Below, one piece after another: positions 10,117 to 22,689 of a stretch of DNA of 64,000 bases; the stretch's first letter is position 1; each line of letters begins with the position of its first letter. Below the pieces are notes generated by a model. It saw nothing but the letters and a program-made list of their open reading frames with translations. It did not search any database and was not told where the DNA came from. The position numbers were made by a program, and so were the translations under genes. The stretch is taken from assembly GCA_029582265.1 (NCBI GenBank), contig CM055817.1, positions 52,674,740-52,738,739 of the forward strand. The letters are read 5' to 3'. This stretch comes from Zoroaster sp. YZ-2022. Lineage: Eukaryota; Echinodermata; Asteroidea; Forcipulatida; Zoroasteridae.

Positions 10117-10305
10117 AGTGTTGAGCGATTAGTGAAATTCACTACTCGAGTAATCGCTCGGCAATTACTCGCGAGTATTCGATTAATCACGAGTAACTGA
10201 CTGCATTTTTAACCCTTTAAATTGTCACTGCATTACTCGTCATAGCCTAGGTCACTGGTTATTCGCGTATTTCAAAAGGATACTAGGCTATTTCAAACAC
10301 ACCTT
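10117..10305. mobile_element. Family L repeat, copy 2
   Basis: Same order as 871-1094: GCGATTAGTGAAATTCACTA, ACTCGAGTAATCGC, CATAGCCTAGGTCACTGGTT. Confidence 0.6.
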
Positions 10306-10311
10306 TTATTG

Positions 10312-10312
<1 letters not shown>

Positions 10313-10353
<41 letters not shown>
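10313..10353. repeat. (TTG)n microsatellite
   Basis: About 13 uninterrupted TTG/TGT units. Confidence 0.95.
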
Positions 10354-10355
<2 letters not shown>

Positions 10356-10444
10356 TTCACAGGGCCCTGACGTAATTTCAAAAGTTTAGAACGGTACTTA
10401 AAGCACGGAGGAAGGAAAAGAGATCTATTGTCCTTTCTCCGTGC

Positions 10445-10626
10445 TTAAAGGGACAGTACAGGGCACTCGGAATGCTAGTTTTAGATTTACTCAGTAGCTG
10501 GAAGCCATACCCCACGTGATAAGGTCATATTACCGTATAGCTGTTGCATCAAGGAGCCAATCATTTTCAGTCACTGTTCATCGTAAACTAAAGCCTGCTC
10601 TGATCGTGCTGATATCGTCCCTTTAA
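10445..10626. mobile_element. Family D TTAA MITE, copy 3
   Basis: TTAAAGGGACAGTAC at the left, GATATCGTCCCTTTAA at the right, with TTTTCAGTCACTG inside. Somewhat shortened internally. Confidence 0.8.
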
Positions 10627-11867
<1,241 letters not shown>

Positions 11868-12170
11868 TAGAGCTGACGTGTTTGGTTTTTAACAAACACT
11901 AGGTGTTTGGGTTAACCTCCGGTTCAATGAAAAGATGATTGATGACGTCACAATCATATTTTTGGAAATATAAAAAAAATTGTTTTATAACTTGACCAAT
12001 TTTAACATCAAAAGACTACCGTGAGTTATAAATTTTGCGTTAGAATATGTTCAATTTTAACTTCCTGTTTGGACCGGAAGTAAAGGTCGCATCAGGTCAT
12101 TTGAAGGTTATACATCTGACACAGTAATACTTCTTCATGATCATGAACAAAATAACGTTAGTACCTACTT
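11868..12170. mobile_element. Family M repeat, copy 1 (fragment)
   Basis: Begins CTAGAGCT..GTGTTTG, then GATGACGTCACAATCATATTT and ACTTCCTGTTTGGACCGGAA. The same blocks in the same order occur at 45037-45990, and related ones in 48605-50030. Confidence 0.65.
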
Positions 12171-12213
12171 TACTTCAAGAGATGTGACTGTTCATAATAT
12201 ATAAATAAAATTA

Positions 12214-12480
12214 CATATCGTCCCTAATTTGCCATAGTGACCAATTCCGAATTAAGTTGGCATAGTGACCAATGCAGTATTGGTCACTTTGCCAAATTAC
12301 AAAAATAGCCAGTTAGAGCATTCGTCATTTGAATGCATGCTCTATCTCCAAAACTATAAGGAATACATGCATGTGGATTAGATACAATGGTAGGGTCTCT
12401 TCCTGAATGTACTAATGGGCGTGAAAACTTAAAATTGAAAAAAGCCGGATTGGTCACTATGGCAAATTAAGGACGATATA
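12214..12480. mobile_element. TIR element with TTTGCCATAGTGACCAAT ends
   Basis: Left end ATATCGTCCCTAATTTGCCA, right end TGGCAAATTAAGGACGATAT. The inverted repeats are about 30 bp and include TAGTGACCAAT. 267 bp, non-coding; only this copy in the window. Confidence 0.8.
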
Positions 12481-12779
12481 TGTGAAATGTCTCATTTTAT
12501 GGGAAATACAAGTAGCCAGAGAAGAAACCAATGCATGGACCGTACCTACTTTATGTGACACTGTAAACGTATATGTATTTAAACAATTATTTAAAAACGG
12601 CTTATAAATCAAATAAAGCTTTGCCCTTTTTGAGAATTGTTTTATATATTTGTGTATGCCTACTGGACAGTGGGCCTGGGGCCCAAAATGATTATCTTCT
12701 CCAAAACAGGTCTCTCTAGAGTCTAATTTAATATGTATTAATGAGAAAATTGGTCGGTCCATATAAAAACACCTATATG

Positions 12780-12814
<35 letters not shown>

Positions 12815-12978
12815 AACTGGATATTGATGAGGCGGCATTTGTTAACGAATATAAAGGCTTCAAGCAAAATACGTGAATAATAAACAATTAACAAGCTACA
12901 AATAGAACAGAAATAATAGAAGTTCTTTACAAAAAGGGGGGACGTTTAACATTGGGTAAAACAAAAAAATCATACATT
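12481..12978. other. Unassigned intergenic DNA
   Basis: A 145-codon minus frame (12457-12894) is low-complexity (it translates the AAT repeat as poly-Leu) and is not supported as a gene. Confidence 0.4.
12779..12818. repeat. (AAT)n microsatellite
   Basis: Nine or more ATA units followed by AAATA repeats. Confidence 0.9.
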
Positions 12979-13663
12979 ATTGATTCAAAGAGAGTAAGAA
13001 TATTCATAGAAGCAGTTTTGCCAACGTTACCAATATTGTACCTTCCCTTTGATGCACATGTATGTCTTGATTCAATTTTCAAAGAGAGTAAGCATACTCA
13101 GTCATAAAAGCAGTTTTGCCAACATTACCAATGCTGGGGAAAAAACTCAAGTAATTATCAATGCTGTACCTTCCCTTCAATGTATATCTTGATGCAAAGA
13201 GAGTAAGCATACTCACAGAAGCATTTTGGTCAACATTAACAATGTTGTACCTTCCCTTCAATGTATATCTTGATTCAAAGAGAGTAAGGATACTCATATA
13301 AGCAGTTTGGCCAACATTACCAATGTTGTACCTTCCCTTCAATGTATATCTTGATTCAAAGAGAGTAAGGATACTCATATAAGCAGTTTGGCCAACATTA
13401 CCAATGTTGTACCTTCCCTTCAATGTATATCTTGATTCAAAGAGAGTAAGCATACTCATAGAAGCAGTTTGGTCAACATTACCAATGTTGTACATTCCCT
13501 TCAATGTGTATCTTGATTCAAAGAGAGTAAGGATACTCATATAAGCAGTTTGGCCAACATTACCAATGTTGTATCTTCCCTTTAAATCTCGATTCAAAGA
13601 GACTAAGCATACCCACAGTTTTGACAACATTATTGCCAATGTTGTGCTCTACCCTTAAAATAG
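12979..13663 (-). repeat. Family B 81-bp tandem array, about 8 units
   Basis: The unit (minus strand) runs ATTGAAGGGAAGGTACAACA, TTGGTAATGTTGGCCAAACT, GCTTCTATGAGTATGCTTAC, TCTCTTTGAATCAAGATATAC. The 81-bp period is divisible by three, so one frame stays open for 186 codons with a 27-residue repeat. Each unit contains the hairpin CAACATT-GGT-AATGTTG. Other arrays: 27105-27255, 44233-44575, 51795-52770. Confidence 0.92.
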
Positions 13664-13944
13664 AATGAAGGATTGCTGAGACAACATGGTAGAACATACC
13701 CAACTGTAGTAGACCAATAAATAAACCATCACTTGCGCTAATAGTTACGACCCATCGCCCTCGTCACGATGTCACGGCATGCATCTTTGTCGGCCCATAC
13801 CAACCTCTCGACCCCTCGCCATTTATTCCCCCCGAACGTGTCACTTGCAGCTTTGGGGAAATTTCTCAAACACGTCGTGATGGCAGTCAAGTTTAAAGTC
13901 GAGATACTGATAGGCCCCTAGAGCCGTGGAATAGAGTGTAGTAC

Positions 13945-14175
13945 TCAAACTCATACATTGTTATGTATTAGTACTCGAGTACCATTTTCTGTACTCGTAC
14001 TTGTAGGCCCTATGAAAAAGTACTCGTACTCGTACTCGAGTACATTTTTCTGTACTGATACTCAAACTCATGAAAAAGTACTCAACTACAACCAAAGAGT
14101 TGCAGTACTCGTACTGGTACTCGAGTACATTTTTCGGTACTGATACTCAAACCCATGAAAAAGTACTCGAATAAA
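13945..14175. repeat. GTACTCGAGTAC-rich tandem repeat
   Basis: Units of about 57 bp with ACTCGTACTCGAGTACATTT, CTGTACTGATACTCAAAC and CATGAAAAAGTACTCG, about four copies. CTCGAG palindromes recur. Confidence 0.75.
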
Positions 14176-14199
14176 AGACTGGCCGTGATGGGGATCATA

Positions 14200-14396
14200 T
14201 AGCTAGAACCATTGGTGTAGCCAGGATTTTCAGGGTGGGGGGGGGGGGGCGGGCAAACATTTAAATTTCAAATGAACCTACATATTATGTCAATCAGAAA
14301 TACCCGCCAACATGTATGTGAATTTACCGACAGACACAAACAGGTGCGGGTGGCCGACCCTGCCCCCAACCCCCCTTTGGCTATATGCCACTAGCT
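14200..14396. mobile_element. Possible TIR element with GGTGTAGCCAGG end
   Basis: TAGCTAGAACCATTGGTGTA at the left and GGCTATATGCCACTAGCTA at the right are roughly complementary. Interior is G-rich then C-rich. Single copy, so weakly supported. Confidence 0.45.
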
Positions 14397-14576
14397 ATAA
14401 TTTAGAACAAGACAGTGTCTTGGATGGGTTCTTGTCATTGTGTAAAAAACATCGAGATTCGAGTGCGACTCAGAGATTTTTGTCTACAATCAAATCTGCA
14501 ACTTGTACATTAATACAACGTTGATCCATCGAAGCTGCTGGAAGTGGGATGGCATATCACTTGTTTAAGTAAGACT

Positions 14577-14685
14577 AATTGCGGTGACACCATGTGGAAT
14601 CTCAATTGAGTAGTAATTAGTTCTGAAAAGAACTGGGGGTACAACTCGACGTTTCGATCAGTATGCTCTGATCGTCCTCACTTGT
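14577..14685 (-). mobile_element. Family F element, partial
   Basis: GCGGTGACACCATGTG, GAGTAGTAATTAGTTCTGAA, ACAACTCGACGTTTCGATCA, then GTATGCTCTGATCGTC, as in the other F copies. Confidence 0.65.
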
Positions 14686-14883
14686 TTGATATATGACTAT
14701 AAGATCGAAGCCCTCTAGCGGTGAAATATACTTCAGCTCCGAGTTAGGGGCATTTTGCTGCGCCATTTTACGGTCCATTGAAATACAAACGTATGCGAGG
14801 GTAGATTTATCACCACAGACCTTCGCTTGAATGGTTAAAACAAGACATTTTATATACATGTACAAAGCGGTATATGCTCACCA

Positions 14884-15079
14884 TAAGGCTGTGTCGGGTA
14901 TCCGACCGAAAATGTTACTTCCCGGTTCCATTTTCGGTTCCAATTACCCGTAAACGACTTTTTACAACATTCAGGAGTATTTGTATGTTTTTACAAAATT
15001 GTTTACGGGTACCCGGGTATCCGAAGATTTCAAATTTCGGGTATCCGGTTCCTGAAATAACCGAAAACGCACAGCCCTA
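14884..15079. mobile_element. Family J hAT-like MITE, copy 1
   Basis: 196 bp, ends TAAGGCTGTG and CACAGCCCTA. Subterminal CGGGTATCCG...CGGGTATCCGG. Flanks GCTCACCA (14876-14883) and GCTCACTG (15080-15087) look like a slightly decayed 8-bp target duplication, typical of hAT elements. Confidence 0.75.
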
Positions 15080-15087
15080 GCTCACTG

Positions 15088-15657
15088 CTGCCTTCCATCC
15101 TCTCACCCACCTCCACTCCTTCCAGATAGGCTCATACCCATTTCTATGTTTTGGAACACCTTGCTACACTAAGCAATCGATCGATGAAATCGGATTAAAT
15201 GATCATCTCACCTGTTACTTGTAAAGTGCTATTTTGAGCATGATGCAATACTTTTGGCCAGTGAGTGTAGTTCAGGGGTTGTAGAGGGGTTGTGGGAGAT
15301 TTTTTAATGTTACCACTCCAGCTACCAGAAAACTGGCTTTTAATCCGCCATTTTGTTGCGGTACACTCTTCATTGGTAACCAGTACACTTGAATGGAGCA
15401 ACAGTGGAATGGAACAATAGTGTAGCGCCGTCTTCAAGCCATGCCTGAAGCATACGGATAATGTCTGTACGACAACGATTAAACCAACAACATGTGAACA
15501 TTTAAGCTTATTTATAACGAAAACAATTATAGTGAATAATGTGAAATTTAGGAAAAAGCCAACTTAACATTATTTTTTCATTGATCGAACTGGAAATTAT
15601 GTAAATTTTCTTTAAAATTACATCACCTCGAACAGAAAATACTATTTCTAGGGAAGA
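15088..15657. other. Unassigned intergenic DNA
   Basis: No feature recognised. Confidence 0.4.
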
Positions 15658-15886
15658 TTAACGAGACAATATCGTCACGATCAGAGCAGACTTTCAACAG
15701 GACGTGAAATTGGTCTTGTTGAATTAAGATGAACACAGTGACTGAAAATTACTAGTTCATTTGTGCAGCAGAAACTGTAACATGACCTTATCATGTGGGG
15801 TATTATTTTCAGTCACTGCATGAGTTAATCTAAAACTAGCACTCCGATTCCATGCCCTGTTGATCGTGACGATATTGTCCCTTTAA
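15658..15886. mobile_element. Family D TTAA MITE, copy 4
   Basis: TTAACGAGACAATATCGTCA at the left; GATATTGTCCCTTTAA at the right, directly joined to family A at the shared TTAA (15883-15886). Confidence 0.85.
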
Positions 15887-16210
15887 CCCTAACTACCCCC
15901 AAATCTTGCAAAATTCTCCAAGGGGCACTTTTTGCACTGTTGGAAACGGGTATTTTCACCTCTTCAAATGGGACAAAATTACTACCTGGCAAGAAGTACA
16001 GGCCACAAGTGCTGAATATGAAAGATCAACGAACATGCATGGTGCATGCATTTTGAAGATAAGGGCATGTTTCCAAAAGTGCACTGATGGATTTTGGAGG
16101 ATTCAGGAATCCTAGCCAGAATACTTATAGGGGTTAGGGTTCAGGAAGGTTCCTAGCCAGAATACCTATAAGGTGTTAGGGTTCAGGAATACCTAGGGGG
16201 TTAGGGTTAA
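15883..16210. mobile_element. Family A TTAA MITE, copy 2
   Basis: Starts TTAACCCTAACTACCCCC and ends GGGGGTTAGGGTTAA. The right end carries two extra partial terminal units (GGTTCAGGAAGGTTCCTAGC; GGTTCAGGAATACC), an early stage of terminal tandem growth. Confidence 0.85.
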
Positions 16211-16940
16211 TAACATCAGCTTTACACAGAGTAAGGTTTACAATTACAATTTGATTATTCTTGAGTTACCATTTGTATTCAAGATTGAAAGGACTAATAC
16301 AGACAGATACAAACAAAACCATCTCATCTTTTTAGCAATTTTTATTATTTTTTTTATTATTAACATTTTTCCAGTTATCAGCCATGCAGTGATTATCTAA
16401 AACAGTTTATTAATTCATTTGCAGTTCGGTACATCCAATATAATCATTACATCTTGGTAAATACGACATCTTTAGCATGGCATGATCTATACGTTATATA
16501 AAAAATCATTCGCGATTAATTAAAAACAAAACAATATTTTCAGTAACATTCATCCTTTGACCTTTCAATATGTTTTACCGATTATTCATTTAATAGTGCT
16601 AATTGTGCATACTCTTTGGTTATATAGGTCGTACCTGGATCCTCAAAGTGTCAAAAAGTTCCTATACAGACGCAATAACATTAATAATAGTATGCCTATA
16701 TGTATACAAATGTCATTACATCATGACTTGATCGTTCCACACAATTCCTGTATCAGCGTGGCTATACATAGTCAAGGTTAATACACATTTCTGAGAAGAT
16801 ATTCCAGATTCTCCCCCCCCCAAAAAAAAAAAATAAAAAATAAAATTAAATAAAATTAAACAATTAAAAAAAACAATGAAAACAACTTTCCAAACAGAAA
16901 GTTATAAATGTTTGAGTCAAAACAACATTATTTATACACT
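16211..16940. other. Unassigned AT-rich intergenic DNA
   Basis: C-run then A-rich low complexity at about 16813-16875. No coding signal. Confidence 0.4.
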
Positions 16941-17720
16941 ATTCGTAATCGCGTGATGGAGTAAATAAGATTAAGACTACAGTTGTTTGGATTATTGAGT
17001 AATTTCATGAGTAAAGGATTATAGTGATTTAGATAACTAGTGGAATAATCGCGTGATCGAGTGATACTGATCAAGACTACAGTTGTTTGAATTATAAAGT
17101 CATTTCATGAGTTAAGTAAGGATTATAGTGATTTGGATAACTAGTGGAATAATCGCGTGATCTAGTGTTAATGATCAAGACTACAGTTGTTTGAATTATA
17201 AAGTCAATTCATGAGTTAAGTAAGGATTATAGTGATTTGGATAACTAGTGGAGTAATCGCGTGATACTGATCAAGACTACAGTTGTTTGAATTATAAAGT
17301 CATTTCATGAGTTAAGTAAGGATTATAGTGATTTGGATAACTAGTGGAGTAATCGCGTGATCTAGTGTTAATGATCAAGACTACAGTTGTTTAAATTATA
17401 AAGTCATTTCATGAGTTAAGTAAGGATTATAGTGATTTGGATAACTAGTGGAGTAATCGCGTGATCGAGTGATACTGATCGAGACTACAGTTGTTTGAAT
17501 TATAAAGACATTTCATGAGTTAAGTAAGGATTATAGTGATTTAGATAACTAGTGGAGTAATCGCGTGATCGAGTGATACTGATCAAGACTACAGTTGTTT
17601 GAATTATAAAGTCATTTCATGAGTTAAGTAAGGATTATAGTAATTTGGATAAATGTTAGGTAATTGTGCAGTGATAAAGATCAAGATCAAGATTACAGTT
17701 GTTTGGATTATTAGGTAATT
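16941..17720. repeat. Tandem repeat of about 104 bp, 7 units
   Basis: AATCGCGTGAT recurs at 16947, 17047, 17151, 17255, 17351, 17455 and 17559. Each is followed by GATCAAGACTACAGTTGTTT, AATTATAAAGTCATTTCATG, AGTTAAGTAAGGATTATAGT and GATTTGGATAACTAGTGG. Spacing alternates mainly 104 and about 96-100 because of a short deletion around the GATCGAG segment. Confidence 0.92.
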
Positions 17721-18182
17721 GCATCGCGATCAGGATTATAGTGCGTGATTGGATAGTTATTGAGTAATCATGTGTAGTAATAAAGATTTACTATTAAAAG
17801 GGGTTTAGATAATTAATTCATTGTAGGGAATAAATGTGAATTTTAAAAGAACATAAAGAACTCATTTGTAATTAATGTAAACACATTTTCTAGATTTCTT
17901 TGTGCCGATTTATTTCTGCGGTGTTCTTGCTTCCAAGGTCACCGCGTGGAACCCTCACGGTTTAGTAGTGACATTCACTCGAGCAAGAGAGACATGTACG
18001 TTGGATGCAACTTTGCTTTTTAAAGAATATTCACATACAATTCTTATTTTACACATCAACGAAGGATTTTTCAAATTACCTTGCAAAAACTGGAGTGTTA
18101 GAAATAACAGCAGTGTCAAAGTGTACATGTGAAAACCACTAATGTAGTTTATATACACCTCAGTGTGTGTAGTGAATAGTTT
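17721..18182. other. Unassigned intergenic DNA
   Basis: Opposed 67-76 codon frames at 17902-18158 have no recognisable domain. Confidence 0.4.
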
Positions 18183-18385
18183 ACCTGTGAGGGCCGAGTT
18201 GGTTGTTGTGTTTGATTAGCTCTATATGCGCTGCAATGGCAGCAATTGAGCTGGAAACTCCCCAGGGAGCCAAGATGGTTTCAGGAATGATTTATGAGCC
18301 TGATGTAATGCGCCTTGAGCACCAGTTTGGTGGATACGTGCGCTATATGACTATGAGTCCACATTATTATTATTATTATTATTAT
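18183..18385 (+). mobile_element. Family G tRNA-derived SINE, 5'-truncated
   Basis: Contains GCGCTGCAATGGCAGCAATT, CTCCCCAGGGAGC, AATGCGCCTTGAGCACCAG, GGTGGATACGTGCGCTATAT and a terminal (ATT)n tail at 18363-18385. The tRNA-like head is missing, as expected from incomplete reverse transcription. Confidence 0.8.
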
Positions 18386-18835
18386 GTAAACTGTTTCACC
18401 AAGATTTGTGAAAAGGGTCTCGAACATTCCCAACTTTTTCCCATGACGTCCAGACTTTCAAAACTCAAACTCATGAACTTCACTTTACACTGTTCCTAAA
18501 ACGGCCTGAATCCAACACATATAAGGAAAACAAACACACTGATTACCACCGACATTGAGATTTCATTAATCAAATGGATGTGATCTGTTTTTCTTTCTCT
18601 TTAACGATTAAAATAACATGCCGCCCATGACAGCCAAGGACCTGGGTTACGCTTCAGTGGACATGAAATGGATTAAACTGACAACAGAAAAATAAACATT
18701 TTAACGGGAAGGGAAAAACAAAACATCAACTCGAAAAAAAAAAATGGCTCAGCAGAGAGTCAATTAAGGGTCTGTATAGGCCTTCGACATCACCCCCATG
18801 TCTGAACAAAAACTAGAAAATGTAGTTCCGTGGAT
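18386..18835. other. Unassigned intergenic DNA
   Basis: No feature recognised. Confidence 0.4.
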
Positions 18836-19069
18836 CGCCATTTGACCAATCACAGGGAAAGCTAAAGCATGCTTTTGACTTATTTGACCAATCACAGCTT
18901 GAAACAGCTACCAGTTGACCAACCACAGCCAGGAATGAAATAACTGTCACTGACTAACCTACAGCCAGATCTGAAACAACTTCCTGTACGGTTGTTTATC
19001 ATTGACGATGACGTTTTCATTAAACTTGTGCTGCGATTGGTCAAATGGCTTCCCAATGTATAGGCTAAA

Positions 19070-19425
19070 GATCTGACGTCACGCTTTGAGCTAGAGGCCG
19101 TGAATCAGGCCAGATGTCCGTGCGGCCGCCATATTTTCCCCGATATTCAACTTTGACCTTGGTTGGTAGCGAGCGTGCCAGCTGCCTCGAAGCGTGACGT
19201 CAGATCTTCAGATCAGCACAACGCATCCAATGAAACCCCTTGATTGAATGGTACGCCTGGAGCCTGTCTATGGCCGTTTTCGAAACATCTGGCTTCGTCT
19301 CCGTCTTGGCTCCGTTCGTGCGGTTTTTCAATGATGCCAACCTGGAGACGAAGCCGAAGCCAGTGCTTTCGAAAACGCCCATCTTTGATATAGGATAAAG
19401 ACAGGGGACCAGTCTACCCAATTAA
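19070..19425. mobile_element. Family N repeat, copy 1, interrupted
   Basis: Shares TTCAACTTTGACCTT, GGTTGGTAGC, CAGATCTTC, CCTTGATTGA and AAAGACAGGGG-ACCAGTCTA with 32085-32345. It is split by a short element at 19270-19382. Confidence 0.65.
19270..19382. mobile_element. Nested short TIR element with GCCGTTTTCGAAA ends
   Basis: TGGCCGTTTTCGAAACATCT at the left and GTGCTTTCGAAAACGCCCA at the right are inverted, with GGCTTCGTCTCC against GGAGACGAAGCC inside. Absent from the other copy of family N, so it inserted after N. Confidence 0.7.
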
Positions 19426-20830
19426 GTTCTTTTCAGCGCTGGCTGTGAATGGTTCACGTCGATTCCAAATGAAAATGTTGCTGTCACAGTGACTGTGATT
19501 GGTCAAAATGGCCTCACAGCGCAGCCGTTTCAACTCTGGCTCTCATTGGTCAAATGGCTTATAAAAACAAGTTCATACATACGCGTTATGTACAATGAGT
19601 GATGACACAGGTACACGTACAGAATGTTGTTAAGTCTCCTGTGTAAGCAAGAATGAATATAAATTTGCGTCCAAAAATCATTTGCTACAAGGTAGGTCTT
19701 TTTAAAACTAAATCTTCCAGTTCCTTAATAGTCTGTATATCGAGTATCTGGTTAACTTATATAAGAATATCTACAAAATATTTTGTTTAAATAATTTCTG
19801 TTCATGATTACAAAAAAAATGGACTGGTGTTAATAATGACAAATATTCGGAAGTGAGGAAGAATAATTGTGTTAAAATCAGTTACAAAACAAAATTAGAA
19901 ATGCAATTTTGATAAACATTCTCTAAATATTTATCAATCTATACGGAACTTATATTTCCATATTTATAATGAACAAGAAGTATGTTTAGACATGATTAAT
20001 TGAAAAAGAAAGTTTTTTTAAAGACACTCTTAATAGTTCAATAAAACTATGTATGTCCAATATGAAACATCCAATACATCAATATTGATTTGCATCCATG
20101 ATTTGAAAATCGTCCAAATATGTTTGTTGTTTTTTCTGCAAAAGTTAAAACGGAATTTCGTCCATTAAAATGAAGTACTACAGTGCATATACATGTGAAA
20201 TAAACTATGTGGCAGGTGGAACAATTTTTAAAAGGAAGGTACAATATTATTAGTATTTGGAAACGTACAATCTTTTCTATCCTGTAGTTTTTAAGAAATA
20301 CATTATAAAACTTACGAACGTTTCAGCATAATAGCTTCTCACGTTTTTGAGATAACGGCAACTATTTTTTTAATAGATTAGGTCTGCTTTTATGAATTTT
20401 TTTTAAATGGACATAGTATATATCTCCAATTTGGAGCATTATTTGTTGACCATTACTGCACGAATTACTTGCCAACTGTAAAGAACTGCGTGTTTCTCTT
20501 TTTTTCCGATTTTTTTTTTTTTTTTTTTGAAGCAAAAACTGTCTTAAGATAATCACAATGAAAGCTGCCCATTTGTGCTCTACAAGTATGACATCTAGGC
20601 AAGATATTAGGATTAAGGCAGTTATATTAAAAGCAGTTACGTTAAGCCCTTAAGGAAAGACCTTTTTTACGTTAAATATGTCTCTGACGTGTATTAGTTA
20701 TACATAAAAGTACTACAAATTGCTAACTATTCTATATTTCACATACAAATTACAGTTAGAAGTGATTACAGTATTAAGAACACTTTGACAAGGGACACTA
20801 TTGCATAGTTGATTACACTTGACTCAAATG
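19426..20830. other. Unassigned AT-rich intergenic DNA
   Basis: No coding signal or defined repeat except a T-rich run at about 20510-20530. Confidence 0.4.
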
Positions 20831-21180
20831 ACCCCTCCTGAGGATGTCCGCCATCTTGGAAATGCTCCATTTGTGAACTAGTTGTCCTCAGTGTTGTACA
20901 TATGTCCTACAGATGGTGTACAACCTCGACCCTCCCGAGGATGTCCGCCATCTTGGAAATGCTCCATTTGTGAACTAGTTGTCCTCAGTGTTGTACATAT
21001 GTCCCACAGATGGTGTACAACCTCGACCCTCTTGAGGATGTCCGCCATCTTGGAAATGCTCCATTTGTGAACTAGTTGTCATCAGTGTTGTACATATGTC
21101 CCAGAGATGGTGGACAACCGCGACCCTCTTGAGGGTAATGTGTGTGTGTCCCACAGTAGGCGGACAACCTCAAAAGGGTA
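20831..21180. repeat. 97-bp tandem repeat, about 3.5 units
   Basis: The unit contains GAGGATGTCCGCCATCTTGG, AAATGCTCCATTTGTGAACT, AGTTGTCCTCAGTGTTGTAC, ATATGTCCCACAGATGGTGT and ACAACCTCGACCCTC. The last copies diverge. GCCATCTTGG is a YY1-like motif present in each unit. Confidence 0.85.
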
Positions 21181-21413
21181 TCATTTAACATGCGGCGGCC
21201 ATCTTGGATTCCCACACACAAGTCTATGAGATTCACAATGAGAGTTGTGTCCGAAAAAACACTGGTGCCTGTGATGAAGTGTTCCACTCCATACTAGTGA
21301 TCTGTGCCTTGCCTTTCAGGAACTAGACAATAATGGCCGCAGAATGTTTAGCATTATATAATAAAGCAGAGTCTAGGGAAAGCTTCATCTTTCAGCCATT
21401 TTAGAATGGTTAC

Positions 21414-21786
21414 CTAAGGGAGGAGGTCCAAAGTTGTGGTACAGGCAAGACTTTGAGAAGCCCAGCCAGGCCCAGGCTTTGTCCAGGCTGATGGACCTAT
21501 ATAATCCCCTAGCTGAGCACAAAAGACCCTTTACTAATGAATAGCTCCTACTGTTAACACAGACTTGACTGACAGCTGTCTTTTGTTCACAACTGCAGCC
21601 ATTATAATGAGCTCTACTTGGCTGGGCTAGGCCCTCCAGAAGCTCAGGTTATGTTGATTGGCAGGTACTGTATTGTTACAGGATCAGGACTCACAAAAGA
21701 CAGATTAAGAGGCCAGGTAGCCTGGGCCTGGCTGGGCTCAATTCTCAAAGGTTTGGCTGTACTAAAACTTTGGCCCTCCTCCCTAA
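21414..21786. mobile_element. Family H large-TIR MITE, copy 1
   Basis: Ends TAAGGGAGGAGGTCCAAAG and TTTGGCCCTCCTCCCTAA; long inverted repeats continue through TTTGAGAAGCCCAGCCAGG. Other copies: 24838-25197, 29336-29719, 47809-48217. About 380 bp, non-coding. Confidence 0.88.
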
Positions 21787-22255
21787 CCGGCCTTGCCAGG
21801 TAACTACCGACAACTGTGAGGTAACCCAAAGCAGTTAGATGATGAACCGTTCCCTTACCTAGTTGTGGACAGTCTCAACTGAAACATTTTGAATGCCGAA
21901 TTGCAAATTGCATACTGGTCTAACTAATGATCAATATAATGCAAAACTGACCTTACCTCCCCAGGTATTCTCAATCAATGTTACAACCACACTGAACAAC
22001 AGTAAACCTTGCTTTTTTTTGGTTCTATTTTTGTGTGTTCATTTTAATAATACAACTACGTAGATTGTTGATTATAAACTACACGGTGACGGGAATAGGG
22101 AAATGTGAACAATGATCGCTAGCTAGACCATGATGCAACGCGCGCATACACTTGCAAAGTTTTCTGTGAGTCAAACCACAACAGGACTTGCCCTACTCTG
22201 CCCTTCGAAATGCCACTTTCAGAAATATAAAAAGATCCAGAATCAAGAAGATCCG

Positions 22256-22400
22256 TGGCTCAATTTCATAGAGCTGCTAAACAGCGAACATTTCCACTCG
22301 GCATTTTTAAAACGGACTACCAGCCAAAATAAAAGACATGTGTGAAAGTCTGGCCGGTAACCAACCAAATCTGCTTAGCAGCTGTACGAATTTGGCCCCT
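22256..22400. mobile_element. Family K TIR element, copy 1
   Basis: CAATTTCATAGAGCTGCTAA at the left; CTGCTTAGCAGCT...AATTTGGCCC at the right; inner ACCAGCC and GGTAACCAACC. Confidence 0.75.
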
Positions 22401-22558
22401 GGCTAAGCTTATAATGAGGTCATTTACAAGAGATCAACAACATCCAAATTGCACCACGATATACTACGACACAGACTATGAACTGTGAATGTCGGAATCT
22501 CTTTTGTTAATACGGACAAATGTCTGAAACTTCACAGTCACGTGGATATAGGAAATAT

Positions 22559-22683
22559 ACATTTTATAGAGCTGCTAAGCAGAGAATGTTGCTATGCAAA
22601 TATTTTTGCTAAGCAATATAAAAACACGTTACCAACCAAAAAGCATTCATTTCTGCTTGGCAAGCTCTATGAAATTGGCCCAA
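22559..22683. mobile_element. Family K TIR element, copy 2
   Basis: TTTTATAGAGCTGCTAAGCA at the left; GCAAGCTCTATGAAATTGGC at the right; TTTTTGCTAAGCAATATAAA inside. Confidence 0.75.
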
Positions 22684-22689
22684 GGTAAC

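Larger units (their letters stand above)
18836..19562. repeat. Inverted cluster of TTGACCAATCACAG-like motifs
   Basis: Three TTGACCAAYCACAG-type motifs at about 18841-18930 and three reverse forms (ATTGGTCAAATGGC, ATTGGTCAAAATGGCC) at about 19036-19560. The outermost pair (GCCATTTGACCAATCA at about 18838 and TCATTGGTCAAATGGC at about 19545) are inverted, so the block may be one old foldback element surrounding family N. Confidence 0.5.

Noticed and set aside
12457..12894. 145-codon minus frame with a leucine run
   Set aside because: Overlaps the TIR element at 12214-12480 and the (AAT)n microsatellite.
13079..13639. Protein of 27-residue repeats (also at 44229, 52044 and on opposite strands)
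   Set aside because: Open frames follow from the 81-bp non-coding array; both strands are open and copies lie in introns.
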